Assembly: GCF_002433005.1 (NCBI RefSeq)
Contig: NZ_DJHF01000025.1
Span: 62,001 to 126,000 of the forward strand
Origin: Acetomicrobium sp. UBA5826
Lineage (GTDB): Bacteria; Synergistota; Synergistia; Synergistales; Acetomicrobiaceae
DNA: 64,000 nt
Direction of reading: 5' to 3'
Shown here: one piece after another, positions 41,780-50,266 of the stretch
Layout: the number at the start of each line of letters is the position of its first letter
Numbering within the stretch: the first letter of the stretch is position 1
The notes under the pieces: model-generated
The model's input: only the letters and a program-made list of their open reading frames with translations
What the model was told of the DNA's origin: nothing
The model's database searches: none
Made by a program: the position numbers and the translations under genes

Positions 41780-43168
41780 TTGTTAAAGAAAATTTCTAAA
41801 TTGTTGATGGTTATGATGATAGGGGCAATTGTCACGGGCATGTCCGTGGAGGCGATCGCGAAGCCTGTAGATCCCATTGCGGGAAACCCCATAGCAAAGA
41901 TAGCAGAGGAGGCATCTCCGGCTGTGGTCAATATAGATACGGAGACCATGGTAAAAAGGCCTCTTTTCCCCTTTGCCGATGATCCCTTCTTTAGGCAGTT
42001 TTTTGGCGACCAATGGGATCAATTCACTCAGATTATTCCCATGAAGGGGAAGGGATCGGGCTTCATAGTTTCCAAGGACGGATATATATTGACCAATAAC
42101 CATGTGATCGAAGGTGCTGACAAAATAACGGTATCCTTGGCCGACGGCAGACAGCTTGATGCTAAGATCGTGGGAAAAGACCCAACCTTCGATTTGGCCG
42201 TTATAAAAGTGACGGCAGGCAATTTACCCGTCCTTCCATTGGGCGATTCGGATGCCGTTCAAGTAGGTGAATGGGTAGTAACCATAGGAAATCCCTTTGG
42301 TTTGGATCATACCGTCACTGTTGGAGTCATATCCGCTAAAAACCGCTCTATTAGAGCAGGTAATGTGAGTTTTGACGGGTTCTTGCAAACCGATGCGGCA
42401 ATCAACCCGGGAAACAGCGGCGGTCCTCTTTTGGATTTGGACGGCAAGGTCGTTGGTATAAACACAGCTATCATACCCTATGCTCAAGGTATAGGATTTG
42501 CCATACCGGTAAACATGGCGAAAAGCGTAATTGACGATCTTGTAAGCTACGGCAGAGTTCGCAGAGGATGGCTTGGCGTTTACGTTCAGCCGCTTACGAG
42601 CGATATAGCTCAGGCATACGGGCTGAAGGTCGAAAAGGGAGCTGTAGTTGCAGATGTCGTTCCTGATTCTCCTGCCGACAAGGCCGGCATTGAGAGGGGT
42701 TTTGTGATTACTAAAATAGATGAAGTTGAAATTAATGACGCTCAAGATCTGGTATTTCAGATACGCAAGCGTATGGCTGGAGACAAGATTAAGATCGAGA
42801 TGGCAACTTCAAGCGGAAAAAGAAGCATCACGGTGACTCTCGAGGAAATACCCGGTCAGACTGAGGAGCCTCGTCTTGAAGTTTCTGATTTGGAGGAAAG
42901 CTTGGGTATCGAAGTATCTCCAGTAACTCCGGCTTTAAAGCAGAAATACAATATAGATAGCGAAAATGGTGTCGTCGTTGTAGGGGTAAAGCCTGGATCG
43001 ATAAGCGACAGAGTGGGCATTAGAGAGGGAGATTTAATCTTGGAGGCAAATGGGGTAGCTCTAAAAACTGTGGATGACCTTAAGAAGGCATTACAAAGAA
43101 ACCCTGATTCTGCTGTTCTTCTGGTAATGCGCGAAGGACGTACGTTCTTTGTCTCCTTGCGGAAGTAA
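41780..43168 (+). CDS. HtrA/DegP-type periplasmic serine protease
   Basis: This 462-residue protein has a signal peptide (hydrophobic residues 5-24). The trypsin-like triad is complete: His in ILTNNHVIEGADKI, Asp in PTFDLAVIKV and Ser in NPGNSGGPLLDLDG. Two PDZ domains follow (RGWLGVYVQPLTSDIAQAYG to AGDKIKIEM; EVSPVTPALKQKYNI to the end). It degrades or refolds damaged envelope proteins. TTG 41780 has GGGGG at eight bases upstream; GTG 41771 overlaps that site. The length agrees with the Do family. Confidence 0.93.
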   Translation: MLKKISKLLMVMMIGAIVTGMSVEAIAKPVDPIAGNPIAKIAEEASPAVVNIDTETMVKRPLFPFADDPFFRQFFGDQWDQFTQIIPMKGKGSGFIVSKDGYILTNNHVIEGADKITVSLADGRQLDAKIVGKDPTFDLAVIKVTAGNLPVLPLGDSDAVQVGEWVVTIGNPFGLDHTVTVGVISAKNRSIRAGNVSFDGFLQTDAAINPGNSGGPLLDLDGKVVGINTAIIPYAQGIGFAIPVNMAKSVIDDLVSYGRVRRGWLGVYVQPLTSDIAQAYGLKVEKGAVVADVVPDSPADKAGIERGFVITKIDEVEINDAQDLVFQIRKRMAGDKIKIEMATSSGKRSITVTLEEIPGQTEEPRLEVSDLEESLGIEVSPVTPALKQKYNIDSENGVVVVGVKPGSISDRVGIREGDLILEANGVALKTVDDLKKALQRNPDSAVLLVMREGRTFFVSLRK

Positions 43169-43198
43169 ATTTTTCATATCAGTCGGAGGTGTATTTCA

Positions 43199-44743
43199 TT
43201 GAAGGCGGAAGACGTCATTGTTATCTTAGACTGCGGTTCTCAATATACTCAACTTATTGCAAGACGCATCAGAGAGCAACATGTATTTAGCGAGATTCTG
43301 CCCTGGGATGCTCCTATGGAGGAAATACGATCAAGAAATCCCAAGGGGATAGTCATCTCCGGAAGTCCTAAAAGCGTTTTGTCGCAGGGGGCACCCACAA
43401 TATCTGAGGAGCTTTTTGATTTAGGGGTTCCCATTTTGGGCATTTGTTATGGGATGCAACTTTTATCTCATCTTTTGGGGGGCAAGGTGGCAAAGGTCGA
43501 ATTGGCCGAATATGGTCGCGCAAAAATAGAGGTGCTGGACATCAATGCTGCTATTTTTAGAGGTCTTCCGAAGGAGTTTTACGTGTGGATGAGCCATGGA
43601 GATACGGTAGTAGAACTACCGCCTGGTGCCCGCGTTTTGGCAAAAAGCGAAAGCGGTCTCATAGCCGCTATGGCGTTTACGGAGAAACCCATCTTTGGAT
43701 TGCAGTTTCATCCGGAAGTAGCTCATACTGAACATGGAATTGAAATTTTACGCAACTTTCTTTTCGAAGTATGTCATTGTGACCAGACGTGGAATTTAGG
43801 TGATTGGGTGGAAGAACAAGTCAAGCAGATATCGCAAACAGTAGGCGACGGTAAAGTCATATCTGCTTTGTCTGGGGGTGTGGATTCCACGGTAGCTGCT
43901 GTCCTTACTCAAAGGGCTGTGGGAAACAGGCTCTATTGTGTCTTTGTAAATACCGGTTTACTGAGGCTCAATGAAGCTGAAAACGTTCTTTCTGTCTATC
44001 GCAATGAATTAAAACTGAACGTTCGTTACGTAGATGCTTCGGAAGAATTTCTTAAAGCCTTAAAAGGGGTTACCGATCCGGAAGAGAAGCGCAAAGCTGT
44101 AGGCAGAACCTTTATCGAGGTTTTTGAGCGAGAAGCAGAAAAGGTTGGAGATGCCAAATGGCTCCTTCAGGGCACCCTTTATCCCGATGTAATTGAAAGC
44201 GGAAGACAGGGTAAGGGAGCTTCGGTGATCAAGACTCATCATAACGTAGGCGGATTGCCCGAGGAAATGAAATTAAAGCTAATTGAGCCGTTAAAAGACC
44301 TTTTCAAAGATGAAGTTAGGGCTATAGGATCCATTCTTGGCATTCCTCGCTCTATACTAAGAAGACATCCCTTTCCCGGGCCGGGATTGTCCGTTAGATG
44401 TCTTGGAGAGGTGACACCTGAAAAACTTGAGCTGTTGAGACGAGCCGATGCCGTATTCATTGAGGAGCTTGACGCCGCAGGCTATTACGAAAAGGTTTGG
44501 CAAGCTTTTTGCGTTTTATTACCCATTAGGAGCGTGGGCGTAACTGGGGATGAACGTACTTATGGTTATACTGTTGCGCTCAGGGCGGTTGAGTCGTTGG
44601 ACGGCATGACGGCCGATTGGGCTTATTTAGATCGGGAGTTGCTAGATAAAGTTGCCCGCCGTATATGTAACGAAATCCCCGGGATTAATAGAGTGGTGTT
44701 AGATGTTACAAGCAAGCCGCCGGCAACTATAGAGTGGGAGTGA
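43199..44743 (+). CDS. guaA: GMP synthase (glutamine-hydrolysing)
   Basis: This 514-residue two-domain enzyme converts XMP to GMP. The class I glutamine amidotransferase domain has the nucleophile in LGICYGMQLLSHLLGG and the His-Glu pair in QFHPEVAHTEHG. The ATP-pyrophosphatase domain has SALSGGVDSTVAAVL, and the C-terminal dimerisation region ends in NRVVLDVTSKPPATIEWE, the near-invariant GuaA terminus. The start is TTG 43199 behind GGAGGTG. It follows the protease by 30 bases and precedes the phosphatase-like gene by 25, suggesting read-through transcription. Confidence 0.96.
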   Translation: MKAEDVIVILDCGSQYTQLIARRIREQHVFSEILPWDAPMEEIRSRNPKGIVISGSPKSVLSQGAPTISEELFDLGVPILGICYGMQLLSHLLGGKVAKVELAEYGRAKIEVLDINAAIFRGLPKEFYVWMSHGDTVVELPPGARVLAKSESGLIAAMAFTEKPIFGLQFHPEVAHTEHGIEILRNFLFEVCHCDQTWNLGDWVEEQVKQISQTVGDGKVISALSGGVDSTVAAVLTQRAVGNRLYCVFVNTGLLRLNEAENVLSVYRNELKLNVRYVDASEEFLKALKGVTDPEEKRKAVGRTFIEVFEREAEKVGDAKWLLQGTLYPDVIESGRQGKGASVIKTHHNVGGLPEEMKLKLIEPLKDLFKDEVRAIGSILGIPRSILRRHPFPGPGLSVRCLGEVTPEKLELLRRADAVFIEELDAAGYYEKVWQAFCVLLPIRSVGVTGDERTYGYTVALRAVESLDGMTADWAYLDRELLDKVARRICNEIPGINRVVLDVTSKPPATIEWE

Positions 44744-44768
44744 CGAATTCGTAGAGGAGTGTGACAGA

Positions 44769-45203
44769 ATGCGAAATAGAATTAGAGTGCTTTTCGTCTG
44801 TGGCAAAAATACAGCCCGAAGCCAAATGGGCGAAGCTTTGCTTAACGCCATTGCAGGCGACCGTTTTGAAGCGGAAAGTGCAGGATTGGAGGCAGGGGAT
44901 AGTTTAAACCCTTTTGTTGTCGAGGTGCTGCAAGAGATTGGGATCGATATTTCAGCTAAGAAGACGAAGAAAATCATGGATCTATACGAATCGGGAAAAA
45001 CTTACGATTATGTTATTGCCGTCTGCGATGCGGCTCAGGCTGAGCTTTGTCCTGTTTTTCCGGGGGCAAAAAAACAACTTCACTGGCACTTTCCCGACCC
45101 GGCTTCCTTTGAAGGAACAAGGAAAGAAAAGCTTCAAAGAACCAGAGAAATAAGAGAAGAGATGAAGGCCAAGATCGAAGAATGGATAAGAGAAATTACG
45201 TAA
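44769..45203 (+). CDS. Arsenate reductase / low-molecular-weight protein tyrosine phosphatase-like protein
   Basis: This 144-residue protein has the LMW-PTPase P-loop VCGKNTARSQMGEALLN (C-x5-R, residues 10-16) and the acid DPA in HFPDPASFEGT. Further cysteines at VIAVCDAAQAELCPVFP match thioredoxin-coupled arsenate reductase (ArsC of the Bacillus type). That class reduces arsenate by a relay of three cysteines. No other ars genes are near, so either arsenate reduction or dephosphorylation is possible. ATG 44769 follows AGGAGTGTGACAG. Confidence 0.82.
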   Translation: MRNRIRVLFVCGKNTARSQMGEALLNAIAGDRFEAESAGLEAGDSLNPFVVEVLQEIGIDISAKKTKKIMDLYESGKTYDYVIAVCDAAQAELCPVFPGAKKQLHWHFPDPASFEGTRKEKLQRTREIREEMKAKIEEWIREIT

Positions 45204-45241
45204 GACGCCATTGCCAAGATGTAAATTGGTGCAGTAAATAA

Positions 45242-45274
45242 AAACAAAGAGGGGAGTCTCCCCTCTTTGTTTTT
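45242..45274. terminator. Bidirectional terminator
   Basis: AAACAAAGAGGGGA (45242-45255) pairs with TCCCCTCTTTGTTT (45259-45272) around GTC, followed by TT and preceded by an A run. It ends the phosphatase-like gene on plus and the small-peptide/rhodanese unit on minus. Confidence 0.9.
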
Positions 45275-45285
45275 CTCGTTAAGAA

Positions 45286-45408
45286 CTATTCGTTACAGCA
45301 GCCGGGGCATCCGGCACATCCGTCGAGCTGCTCAAAAAGTTCCTTCATGAGTTTTTCCTTTTCCTCGTTGGAAACCTCTTTATTTTGTTTTCTTTCTTCG
45401 ATCGCCAA
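45286..45408 (-). CDS. Small cysteine-rich peptide (40 aa) downstream of the selenorhodanese
   Basis: On the minus strand TTG 45408, eight bases after GGGAGGG, opens a 40-residue ORF: MAIEERKQNKEVSNEEKEKL, then MKELFEQLDGCAGCPGCCNE and a TAG stop. The N-terminal 28 residues are charged and helical; the C-terminus is a C-x2-C-x2-C-C cluster that could bind metal or sulfur. It starts 30 bases after the rhodanese stop and shares the terminator, so they are one transcription unit. I do not know a named family. A role handling the sulfur or selenium species of the rhodanese is only a hypothesis. Confidence 0.65.
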   Translation of the reverse strand: MAIEERKQNKEVSNEEKEKLMKELFEQLDGCAGCPGCCNE

Positions 45409-45438
45409 TTCATTTCCCTCCCATATTTGTATTAACGC

Positions 45439-45750
45439 TTAAAGGATTGGAAAACCTGCCTCTTTCCAGGCTTTCACTCCGCCGCGCAATGCTTTTGCAT
45501 TTGAAAAACCATTGCTTTCATACTGAGCTGCCACACGGACAGCTGTGCCGTCATCAGGTCAGGCGCAGTAGAAGATTAGCTCCTTATCCTTTGGCAAGCC
45601 ATCCTCCTTGCTTTGTAGTTCCTGAAGGGATATGGCTCCTTCCAGATGCACCATTTTAAACTTATTTTCATCAGCATAGGCGCAAACCAAAAGTGCTTCC
45701 CCTGCCTGTGCCTTCTTCCTCGCTTCTTCAACTCCGATTCTATCTGGCAT
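45439..45750 (-). CDS. Rhodanese-like selenoprotein (in-frame TGA read as selenocysteine)
   Basis: Translated through the TGA at 45559-45561, this ORF gives a 103-residue single rhodanese domain: PDRIGVEEARKKAQAGEALLVCA, HLEGAISLQEL, KELIFYCA-U-PDDGTAVRVAAQYESNGF and ALRGGVKAWKEAGFPIL, the classic rhodanese C-terminus. Homologous proteins have Cys where the TGA lies (YCACP), so selenocysteine would sit in the active-site loop. A hairpin at 45535-45551 supports recoding. The ATG at 45750 follows GAGGAGGGG. Sulfur or selenium transfer from a persulfide donor is expected. A nonsense mutation is the alternative, but the downstream half is perfectly preserved. Confidence 0.8.
45535..45551 (-). promoter_or_regulatory. 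Candidate bacterial SECIS hairpin
   Basis: Seven bases after the TGA, ACGG pairs with CCGU, then a bulged C, AC with GU and a four-base AGCU loop containing G. The loop is about 15 bases from the TGA, close to the distance known for bacterial SECIS elements read by SelB. An outer CUGA/UCAG pairing could extend it. The structure is short and needs folding to confirm. Confidence 0.5.
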
Positions 45751-45794
45751 ATTTCATCCCCTCCTCTCCTTAGATAAATGTTAGGTACATCTAA

Positions 45795-45803
45795 ATTATA
45801 TCA
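45795..45803 (-). promoter_or_regulatory. Extended -10 promoter of the selenorhodanese unit
   Basis: On the minus strand TGATATAAT (perfect -10 with TGn) lies about 45 bases upstream of the ATG. Directly downstream the partly palindromic TTAGATGTACCTAA (45781-45794) occupies the start-site region and may be an operator. Confidence 0.45.
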
Positions 45804-45873
45804 AATTTAAATGATTTTAGCTATGCATCATCCAGGGAATAAAATTAACGGCTTCTGTCTTCATTACTAAATT

Positions 45874-46581
45874 TTACAATCCAAGGAATGACGTCTTCAC
45901 CATCTCGTTTCCGAGCAGTTCTTCGGAATTGCCGGATATTGTGATGCGCCCGTTTTCTAATACATATCCCCTATCGGATATCGCCAATGCTTCCGGGACA
46001 TTTTGTTCGGTTAGCAAAATGCTTATTCCATATTCTTTTAATAAACTTAGCGTATTGAACACCTCTGATACAAGTTTTGGCATTAAACCCATCGATACTT
46101 CGTCAATCAAAAGCAGCTTTGGTTTCGACATCAAAGCCCTCCCGATCGCAAGCATTTGCCTCTCCCCACCGCTCAAAGTTCCGGCCTTTTGCTGCAACCT
46201 TTCCTTTAAGACGGGAAATAAAGAATAAACCAAGTCCAGATTTTCCTTTACGTCGAAGGCTTCTTTATGAAGGCTGGCTATTAACATCAGGTTTTCCTCC
46301 ACTGTAAGATCTGGAAAAACTCTGCCCCCTTCAGGTATATAGGCAACCCCCATTTTAGCTTTTTCCCAGGGACGTTTTTTCGAAACATCCTTTTCAAGGA
46401 AAGATATAGATCCCCTATGTAGAGGAGCTATACCCATGATGCCTTTTAGCAAAGTGCTTTTTCCTGCTCCATTAGCGCCAAGTAAGGAGACAATTTCACC
46501 TTCGCCTACACATAAAGTAACGCCCCATAGGACTTTAATTCGATTATAAGCAATCTCAACATCTTGAACGTTAAGAAGCAT
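45874..46581 (-). CDS. livF: Branched-chain amino acid ABC transporter ATP-binding protein LivF
   Basis: This 235-residue ATPase has Walker A LGANGAGKSTLLKGIMG, signature TLSGGERQMLAIGRALMSKPKLLLIDEVSMGLMP (containing Walker B) and H-loop LTEQN. The LivF-type motif IVSLLGANG and AYIPEGGRVFPDLTVEENL are typical. ATG 46581 follows AAAGGGGG and lies inside the end of livG (11-base overlap), so translation is coupled. It is the last gene of the livKHMGF operon and powers amino-acid uptake at the inner membrane. Confidence 0.93.
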   Translation of the reverse strand: MLLNVQDVEIAYNRIKVLWGVTLCVGEGEIVSLLGANGAGKSTLLKGIMGIAPLHRGSISFLEKDVSKKRPWEKAKMGVAYIPEGGRVFPDLTVEENLMLIASLHKEAFDVKENLDLVYSLFPVLKERLQQKAGTLSGGERQMLAIGRALMSKPKLLLIDEVSMGLMPKLVSEVFNTLSLLKEYGISILLTEQNVPEALAISDRGYVLENGRITISGNSEELLGNEMVKTSFLGL

Positions 46582-47386
46582 ATTTAACCCCCTTTGTTCC
46601 AAGATACACCTCAATTACCAAAGGATCGTTGGCAACTTCTTGCGGAGTTCCCTCTGCAATTGTATTTCCCCTATGGAGCACGACAATTCTGTCGCTCAAA
46701 TTCATCACAAAACTCATTGTATGTTCTATAAGGATGATCGAAATACCCAGTTTTCTGATTTTTTCTACTAGCTCGGCAAGTTCGTTTCTCTCCTGGTTGT
46801 TCAGCCCCGATGCAGGTTCATCCAATAATAACAACGATGGGGCAGTTGCCAGGGCCCTACCTATTTCAAGTTTTCTTAATAAACCTATGGGCAAAGAGGA
46901 GGCTAACTGATTTTTAGAATCGGAAAGGCCGATCAGGTTTATAATCTCATCTGCCTTTTGCAGGATTTCCTTTTTTCGACAGTTTTTAAACAACGAAGAG
47001 ATGTTGCCATGTAATTTGCAGCCCATACCGACAAGTACATTTTCTTCTGCTGTCAATAGACTAAAGGGTTTAGCTATTTGGAATGTACGCGCTATCCCGA
47101 GCTTCGCCCTTTTGAAGGCGGGCAAAAGCGTTATATCCCGGTCTTTAAACATTATGCTCCCATCATCGGGCATCAATAGGCCGCTTATCGTGTTTAAAAG
47201 TGTAGTCTTACCTGCGCCGTTTGGACCGATTAACCCTAAAATTTCGCCTTTATTGAGTGTTAAGTCGACCCCATCGACTGCCCTTAATCCTTCGAAGTGT
47301 TTTTTTACGTTTTTAAGGGTTAGGATTTTTACATCTACGATATTTCCTGAGTTTCCGCTTTTTTCTTCACCAATCTCAAGATGCAT
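46571..47386 (-). CDS. livG: Branched-chain amino acid ABC transporter ATP-binding protein LivG
   Basis: This ATPase has Walker A IGPNGAGKTTLLNTISG, AKLGIARTFQIAKPFSLLTAEENVLVGM, signature LPIGLLRKLEIGRALATAPSLLLLDEPASGLNNQE and H-loop LIEHTMSFVMNLSDRIVVLHRG. The signature reads LPIGLLRKLEI rather than LSGGQ, a tolerated LivG variation. The annotated ATG 47386 overlaps livM by 52 bases and lacks a clear ribosome site; the homologous part begins near VDVKILTLKNV, so the true start may be a rare codon closer to the livM stop. Confidence 0.9.
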   Translation of the reverse strand: MHLEIGEEKSGNSGNIVDVKILTLKNVKKHFEGLRAVDGVDLTLNKGEILGLIGPNGAGKTTLLNTISGLLMPDDGSIMFKDRDITLLPAFKRAKLGIARTFQIAKPFSLLTAEENVLVGMGCKLHGNISSLFKNCRKKEILQKADEIINLIGLSDSKNQLASSLPIGLLRKLEIGRALATAPSLLLLDEPASGLNNQERNELAELVEKIRKLGISIILIEHTMSFVMNLSDRIVVLHRGNTIAEGTPQEVANDPLVIEVYLGTKGVKYAS

Positions 47387-48237
47387 CTATCGAGTAATCC
47401 CCCTCGTCCTAAAATTCCGTTAGGTTGTAAAATCACTATCATGGCGAGCATACCGCCGTAGACTAACATTCTGTAGTTTTCTATAAACCTGAAAAATTCA
47501 GGCAATATATATAAAACGAAGGCTCCAAACACGGCACCTCTAATGGTACCGAGTCCGCCAAATACAAGCATGGACAAAAATAACACAGACATCTCGAAAG
47601 AAAAGTTTCTTGGAAATACCGATCCTATGCTATGAGCCCATAGAACACCGGCCAATCCCGTAAAGGTCGAACTTAGTGCAAATGCGTACATTTTGTATAT
47701 AGAGGTATTGATTCCCAGGGATTGGGCAGCGTCTTCGTCTTCACCCGTCGCTTCCATGGCAAGACGTCCCCACGTCTTTGAAAAAAGATAACAAATGCAG
47801 ATTGTCAACAGGAGAAAGGAGAGCGTAATCAAAAAATATCCTGTGGTTCCGATACTTTTTCCTCCAATTGTGGGCATGGTGATTCCTATTATCCCCATAG
47901 CGCCGCCAAAAAAATCGAAATATTCCGTTATTCCCATAACGATGAAGTTAAGCCCTATAGTTGTCAGGACAAGAAAATCATCTGAGACCCTGAGGCTTGG
48001 TAAGCCCATAACCACACCAATAATCATGGATAGTAATATTGTCAAAGGCAGGGCGCTCCAGAAGGTTAGCCCTGCCTTCGTAATTAGAAGCGCTTGAGTA
48101 TAGGCGCCTATTGCGAAGAAGGCAGCATGTCCCAAAGATACTTGTTTCGTGTAACCCGTTAATATGTTTAAACCTAAAATTAAGATAGCATATATACTGG
48201 CAAATGTAGCTATAGAAAGGATGTATCCGAAAGTCAT
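47335..48237 (-). CDS. livM: Branched-chain amino acid ABC transporter permease LivM
   Basis: This 300-residue membrane protein has the LivM pattern: LNILTGYTKQVSLGHAAFFAIGAYTQALLITKAGL near the N-terminus, TIGLNFIVMGITEYFDFFGGAMGI, the coupling segment MAMEATGEDEDAAQSLGINTSIYKMYAFALSSTFTGLAGVLWAH and VFGGLGTIRGAVFGAFVLYILPEFF. ATG 48237 is preferred because GGGAG lies seven bases upstream within the end of livH; TTG 48252 is an alternative. Four bases separate it from the livH stop. Confidence 0.92.
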   Translation of the reverse strand: MTFGYILSIATFASIYAILILGLNILTGYTKQVSLGHAAFFAIGAYTQALLITKAGLTFWSALPLTILLSMIIGVVMGLPSLRVSDDFLVLTTIGLNFIVMGITEYFDFFGGAMGIIGITMPTIGGKSIGTTGYFLITLSFLLLTICICYLFSKTWGRLAMEATGEDEDAAQSLGINTSIYKMYAFALSSTFTGLAGVLWAHSIGSVFPRNFSFEMSVLFLSMLVFGGLGTIRGAVFGAFVLYILPEFFRFIENYRMLVYGGMLAMIVILQPNGILGRGGLLDRCILRLVKKKAETQEIS

Positions 48238-48241
48238 CTCC

Positions 48242-49096
48242 TCATCTCCCAAATAGTCCCTTTGGTTTAAACATTAAGACCAAAATCATCACTAGGAAAG
48301 CTATGGCTTCGCGGGGCAAGTTAAAGATAGGGACCATCCCGAGGAAGCTTTCAGCTATCGCTAAAATAATGCCTGCGATAGCTGCACCGGGAATACTCCC
48401 AAAACCTCCCAATACTATGACAACAAAAGCTTTATAGGAGACCATAGCTCCCATTGTGGGAAAGACGGAATTTCTGTACAGGGCCATCAAAATACCTGCC
48501 GATCCTGCAAGGGCAGACCCAATCATAAAATTGATGGCGATGATGAGATTGATGTTTATTCCCGATGAAGCGGCCAATTCCATATCCTGCGTACAGGCCC
48601 GCCACATTAGACCCAGATTCGTTTTATTGATTAAAATAAACAGGCATAAAAATGCAACGACCATGAAAGTTATCATTAACATCTGCGTTTCCGTTACCCT
48701 CAAGTTAGGTGTCATTATGGACAAGAATTGGAAGTGAGCGTCGAAGGAGTATGGATAGGGACCAGCTAATAGTCTGAATAACTCTTGTGAAGCGATAAAA
48801 ACTCCAGCACCTGCGATTAAGGGAACGTATCTGGGTGCAGTGAGCGCAGGGCTATAAATTATACGATACATTAACACTCCTACAATTGCAGAAAAAAGAG
48901 CACCGACAAACAAAGAAATCCATAGAGATTGGGATAGGTTAAGGAGGCAGTATAATCCCACATAAGCTCCTAGGGTATAGAGTGCAGCATGAGCTACGTG
49001 AATGATCCTCAAAAGGCCGTAGACCATGTTAAGGCCTACGGCCATAAGAGCATAGGAACAACCTAGCACGATTGCGTCTAATAGGACTTGAAGCAT
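48242..49096 (-). CDS. livH: Branched-chain amino acid ABC transporter permease LivH
   Basis: This 284-residue membrane permease has about eight hydrophobic segments, with VLGCSYALMAVGLNMVYGLLRIIHVAHAALYTLGAYVGLY near the N-terminus and the coupling loop WRACTQDMELAASSGININLIIAINFMIGSALAGSAGILMALY, followed by KAFVVIVLGGFGSIPGAAIAGIILAIAES. This is the standard LivH layout. The ATG directly abuts the TAA of the binding-protein gene (TAAATG), which favours coupled translation. Confidence 0.93.
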   Translation of the reverse strand: MLQVLLDAIVLGCSYALMAVGLNMVYGLLRIIHVAHAALYTLGAYVGLYCLLNLSQSLWISLFVGALFSAIVGVLMYRIIYSPALTAPRYVPLIAGAGVFIASQELFRLLAGPYPYSFDAHFQFLSIMTPNLRVTETQMLMITFMVVAFLCLFILINKTNLGLMWRACTQDMELAASSGININLIIAINFMIGSALAGSAGILMALYRNSVFPTMGAMVSYKAFVVIVLGGFGSIPGAAIAGIILAIAESFLGMVPIFNLPREAIAFLVMILVLMFKPKGLFGR

Positions 49097-50266
49097 TTAC
49101 TTTCCCCCGGATGGCGGATTGAGGTAAATGATCTCAGGTTCGTAATATCTATAGAAATACCTAAATTGATTGTTTAGGACTATTTGAATGTCCATCGGTC
49201 TTATTGCCGATCTTTCTTGGAAAGTAATGATTGGGCCTGTAGCACAGTCCTCGAAGTTCTCTATGGTATCCCAATATCTAATTATGTCATCTGCTTTGGT
49301 CCCAACCTTGTTTAGAATATGAGAGACAAGCATAACTGCATCGAAGCCGGAGGCTCCTACCATGTCCGCATCTATATTTGTCCTTTCTTTGTACTTTTCC
49401 AGGAAATAACGCGTCATAGGCCTGTCGCTATCTCGATTCAGGTCTGTCGTTATGAAAACCCCGTTAGCCGCTGTTTTTGCCAATTCGATGAATTTAGGAG
49501 AGTCATAACCTTCATCTCCCATTAGCCAGCATCTCAATCCGACTTCCCTTGCCTGAGAAACGATATTGGCAGCTTCGTTGTAGTATCCAGGGGCGTAAAG
49601 CAAGTCGGGGTCTGCGGCTTTAATGGCATTCAGATAGCTTCTAAACTCCGTCTCCCCGAGAGGATATTTCTTTTCGTATACTATTTCAGCGCCAAGTTTG
49701 AGCGCGGTTTCTTTGAAGGCCTCAGCCAGGGATACGCCAAAGTCGTTGTTCATTATAAGAAGGGCTATTCTTTTTGCTCCAAGTTCCCTTGCCGCAAAGT
49801 ATCCGCCTACTCGACCCTGAATGGGTGCCGCCATTCCAATTCTGTGACAATATTCACCTGCTTCAACTATACTGGGGTGAACGGCGTAGGTCGAAGTGAA
49901 GGGTACTTTGGCCTGCTGGCATATAACTGCTGCTGCACGGCTGGGAGAGGAGTAGGAACCGCTGATTACGACTGCAACTTTGTCGTTTTCTATGAGTTTT
50001 CTTGTTAAAGCCGAGGCTTGATCGGGTTGACAGCCATCGTCATATGAAATGAGTTCCAGTTTCTTTCCGTTGATTCCGCCGTGCTCATTGACGTAATCCA
50101 CGGCCAGTTTTGCGCTTTCAAGGGAACTATATCCATCAGCTGCGGCAAAACCCGTCAAAGGCGTTATGAAACCTATCTTTACTGTTTCCTGGGCCATAGC
50201 ATCTACGGATAACAAACCGCATAAGACAAACATCAACACCATGACTATGCATAAAAATCTTCGCAT
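49097..50266 (-). CDS. livK: Branched-chain amino acid ABC transporter substrate-binding protein
   Basis: This 389-residue periplasmic binding protein has a signal peptide (residues 1-27, ending DAMAQE). The mature part begins TVKIGFITPLTGFAAADGYSSLESAKLAVDYVNEHGGINGKKLELISYDDGCQPDQASALTRKLI, the type I periplasmic-binding fold of Leu/Ile/Val and related ligands. It is first in the operon. ATG 50266 is preceded by GAGGTGGG; the frame to 50317 lacks a site. A possible -10 (TATAAT at 50309-50314, minus strand) lies upstream. The ligand could be another amino acid or amide, as is common in this family. Confidence 0.9.
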   Translation of the reverse strand: MRRFLCIVMVLMFVLCGLLSVDAMAQETVKIGFITPLTGFAAADGYSSLESAKLAVDYVNEHGGINGKKLELISYDDGCQPDQASALTRKLIENDKVAVVISGSYSSPSRAAAVICQQAKVPFTSTYAVHPSIVEAGEYCHRIGMAAPIQGRVGGYFAARELGAKRIALLIMNNDFGVSLAEAFKETALKLGAEIVYEKKYPLGETEFRSYLNAIKAADPDLLYAPGYYNEAANIVSQAREVGLRCWLMGDEGYDSPKFIELAKTAANGVFITTDLNRDSDRPMTRYFLEKYKERTNIDADMVGASGFDAVMLVSHILNKVGTKADDIIRYWDTIENFEDCATGPIITFQERSAIRPMDIQIVLNNQFRYFYRYYEPEIIYLNPPSGGK

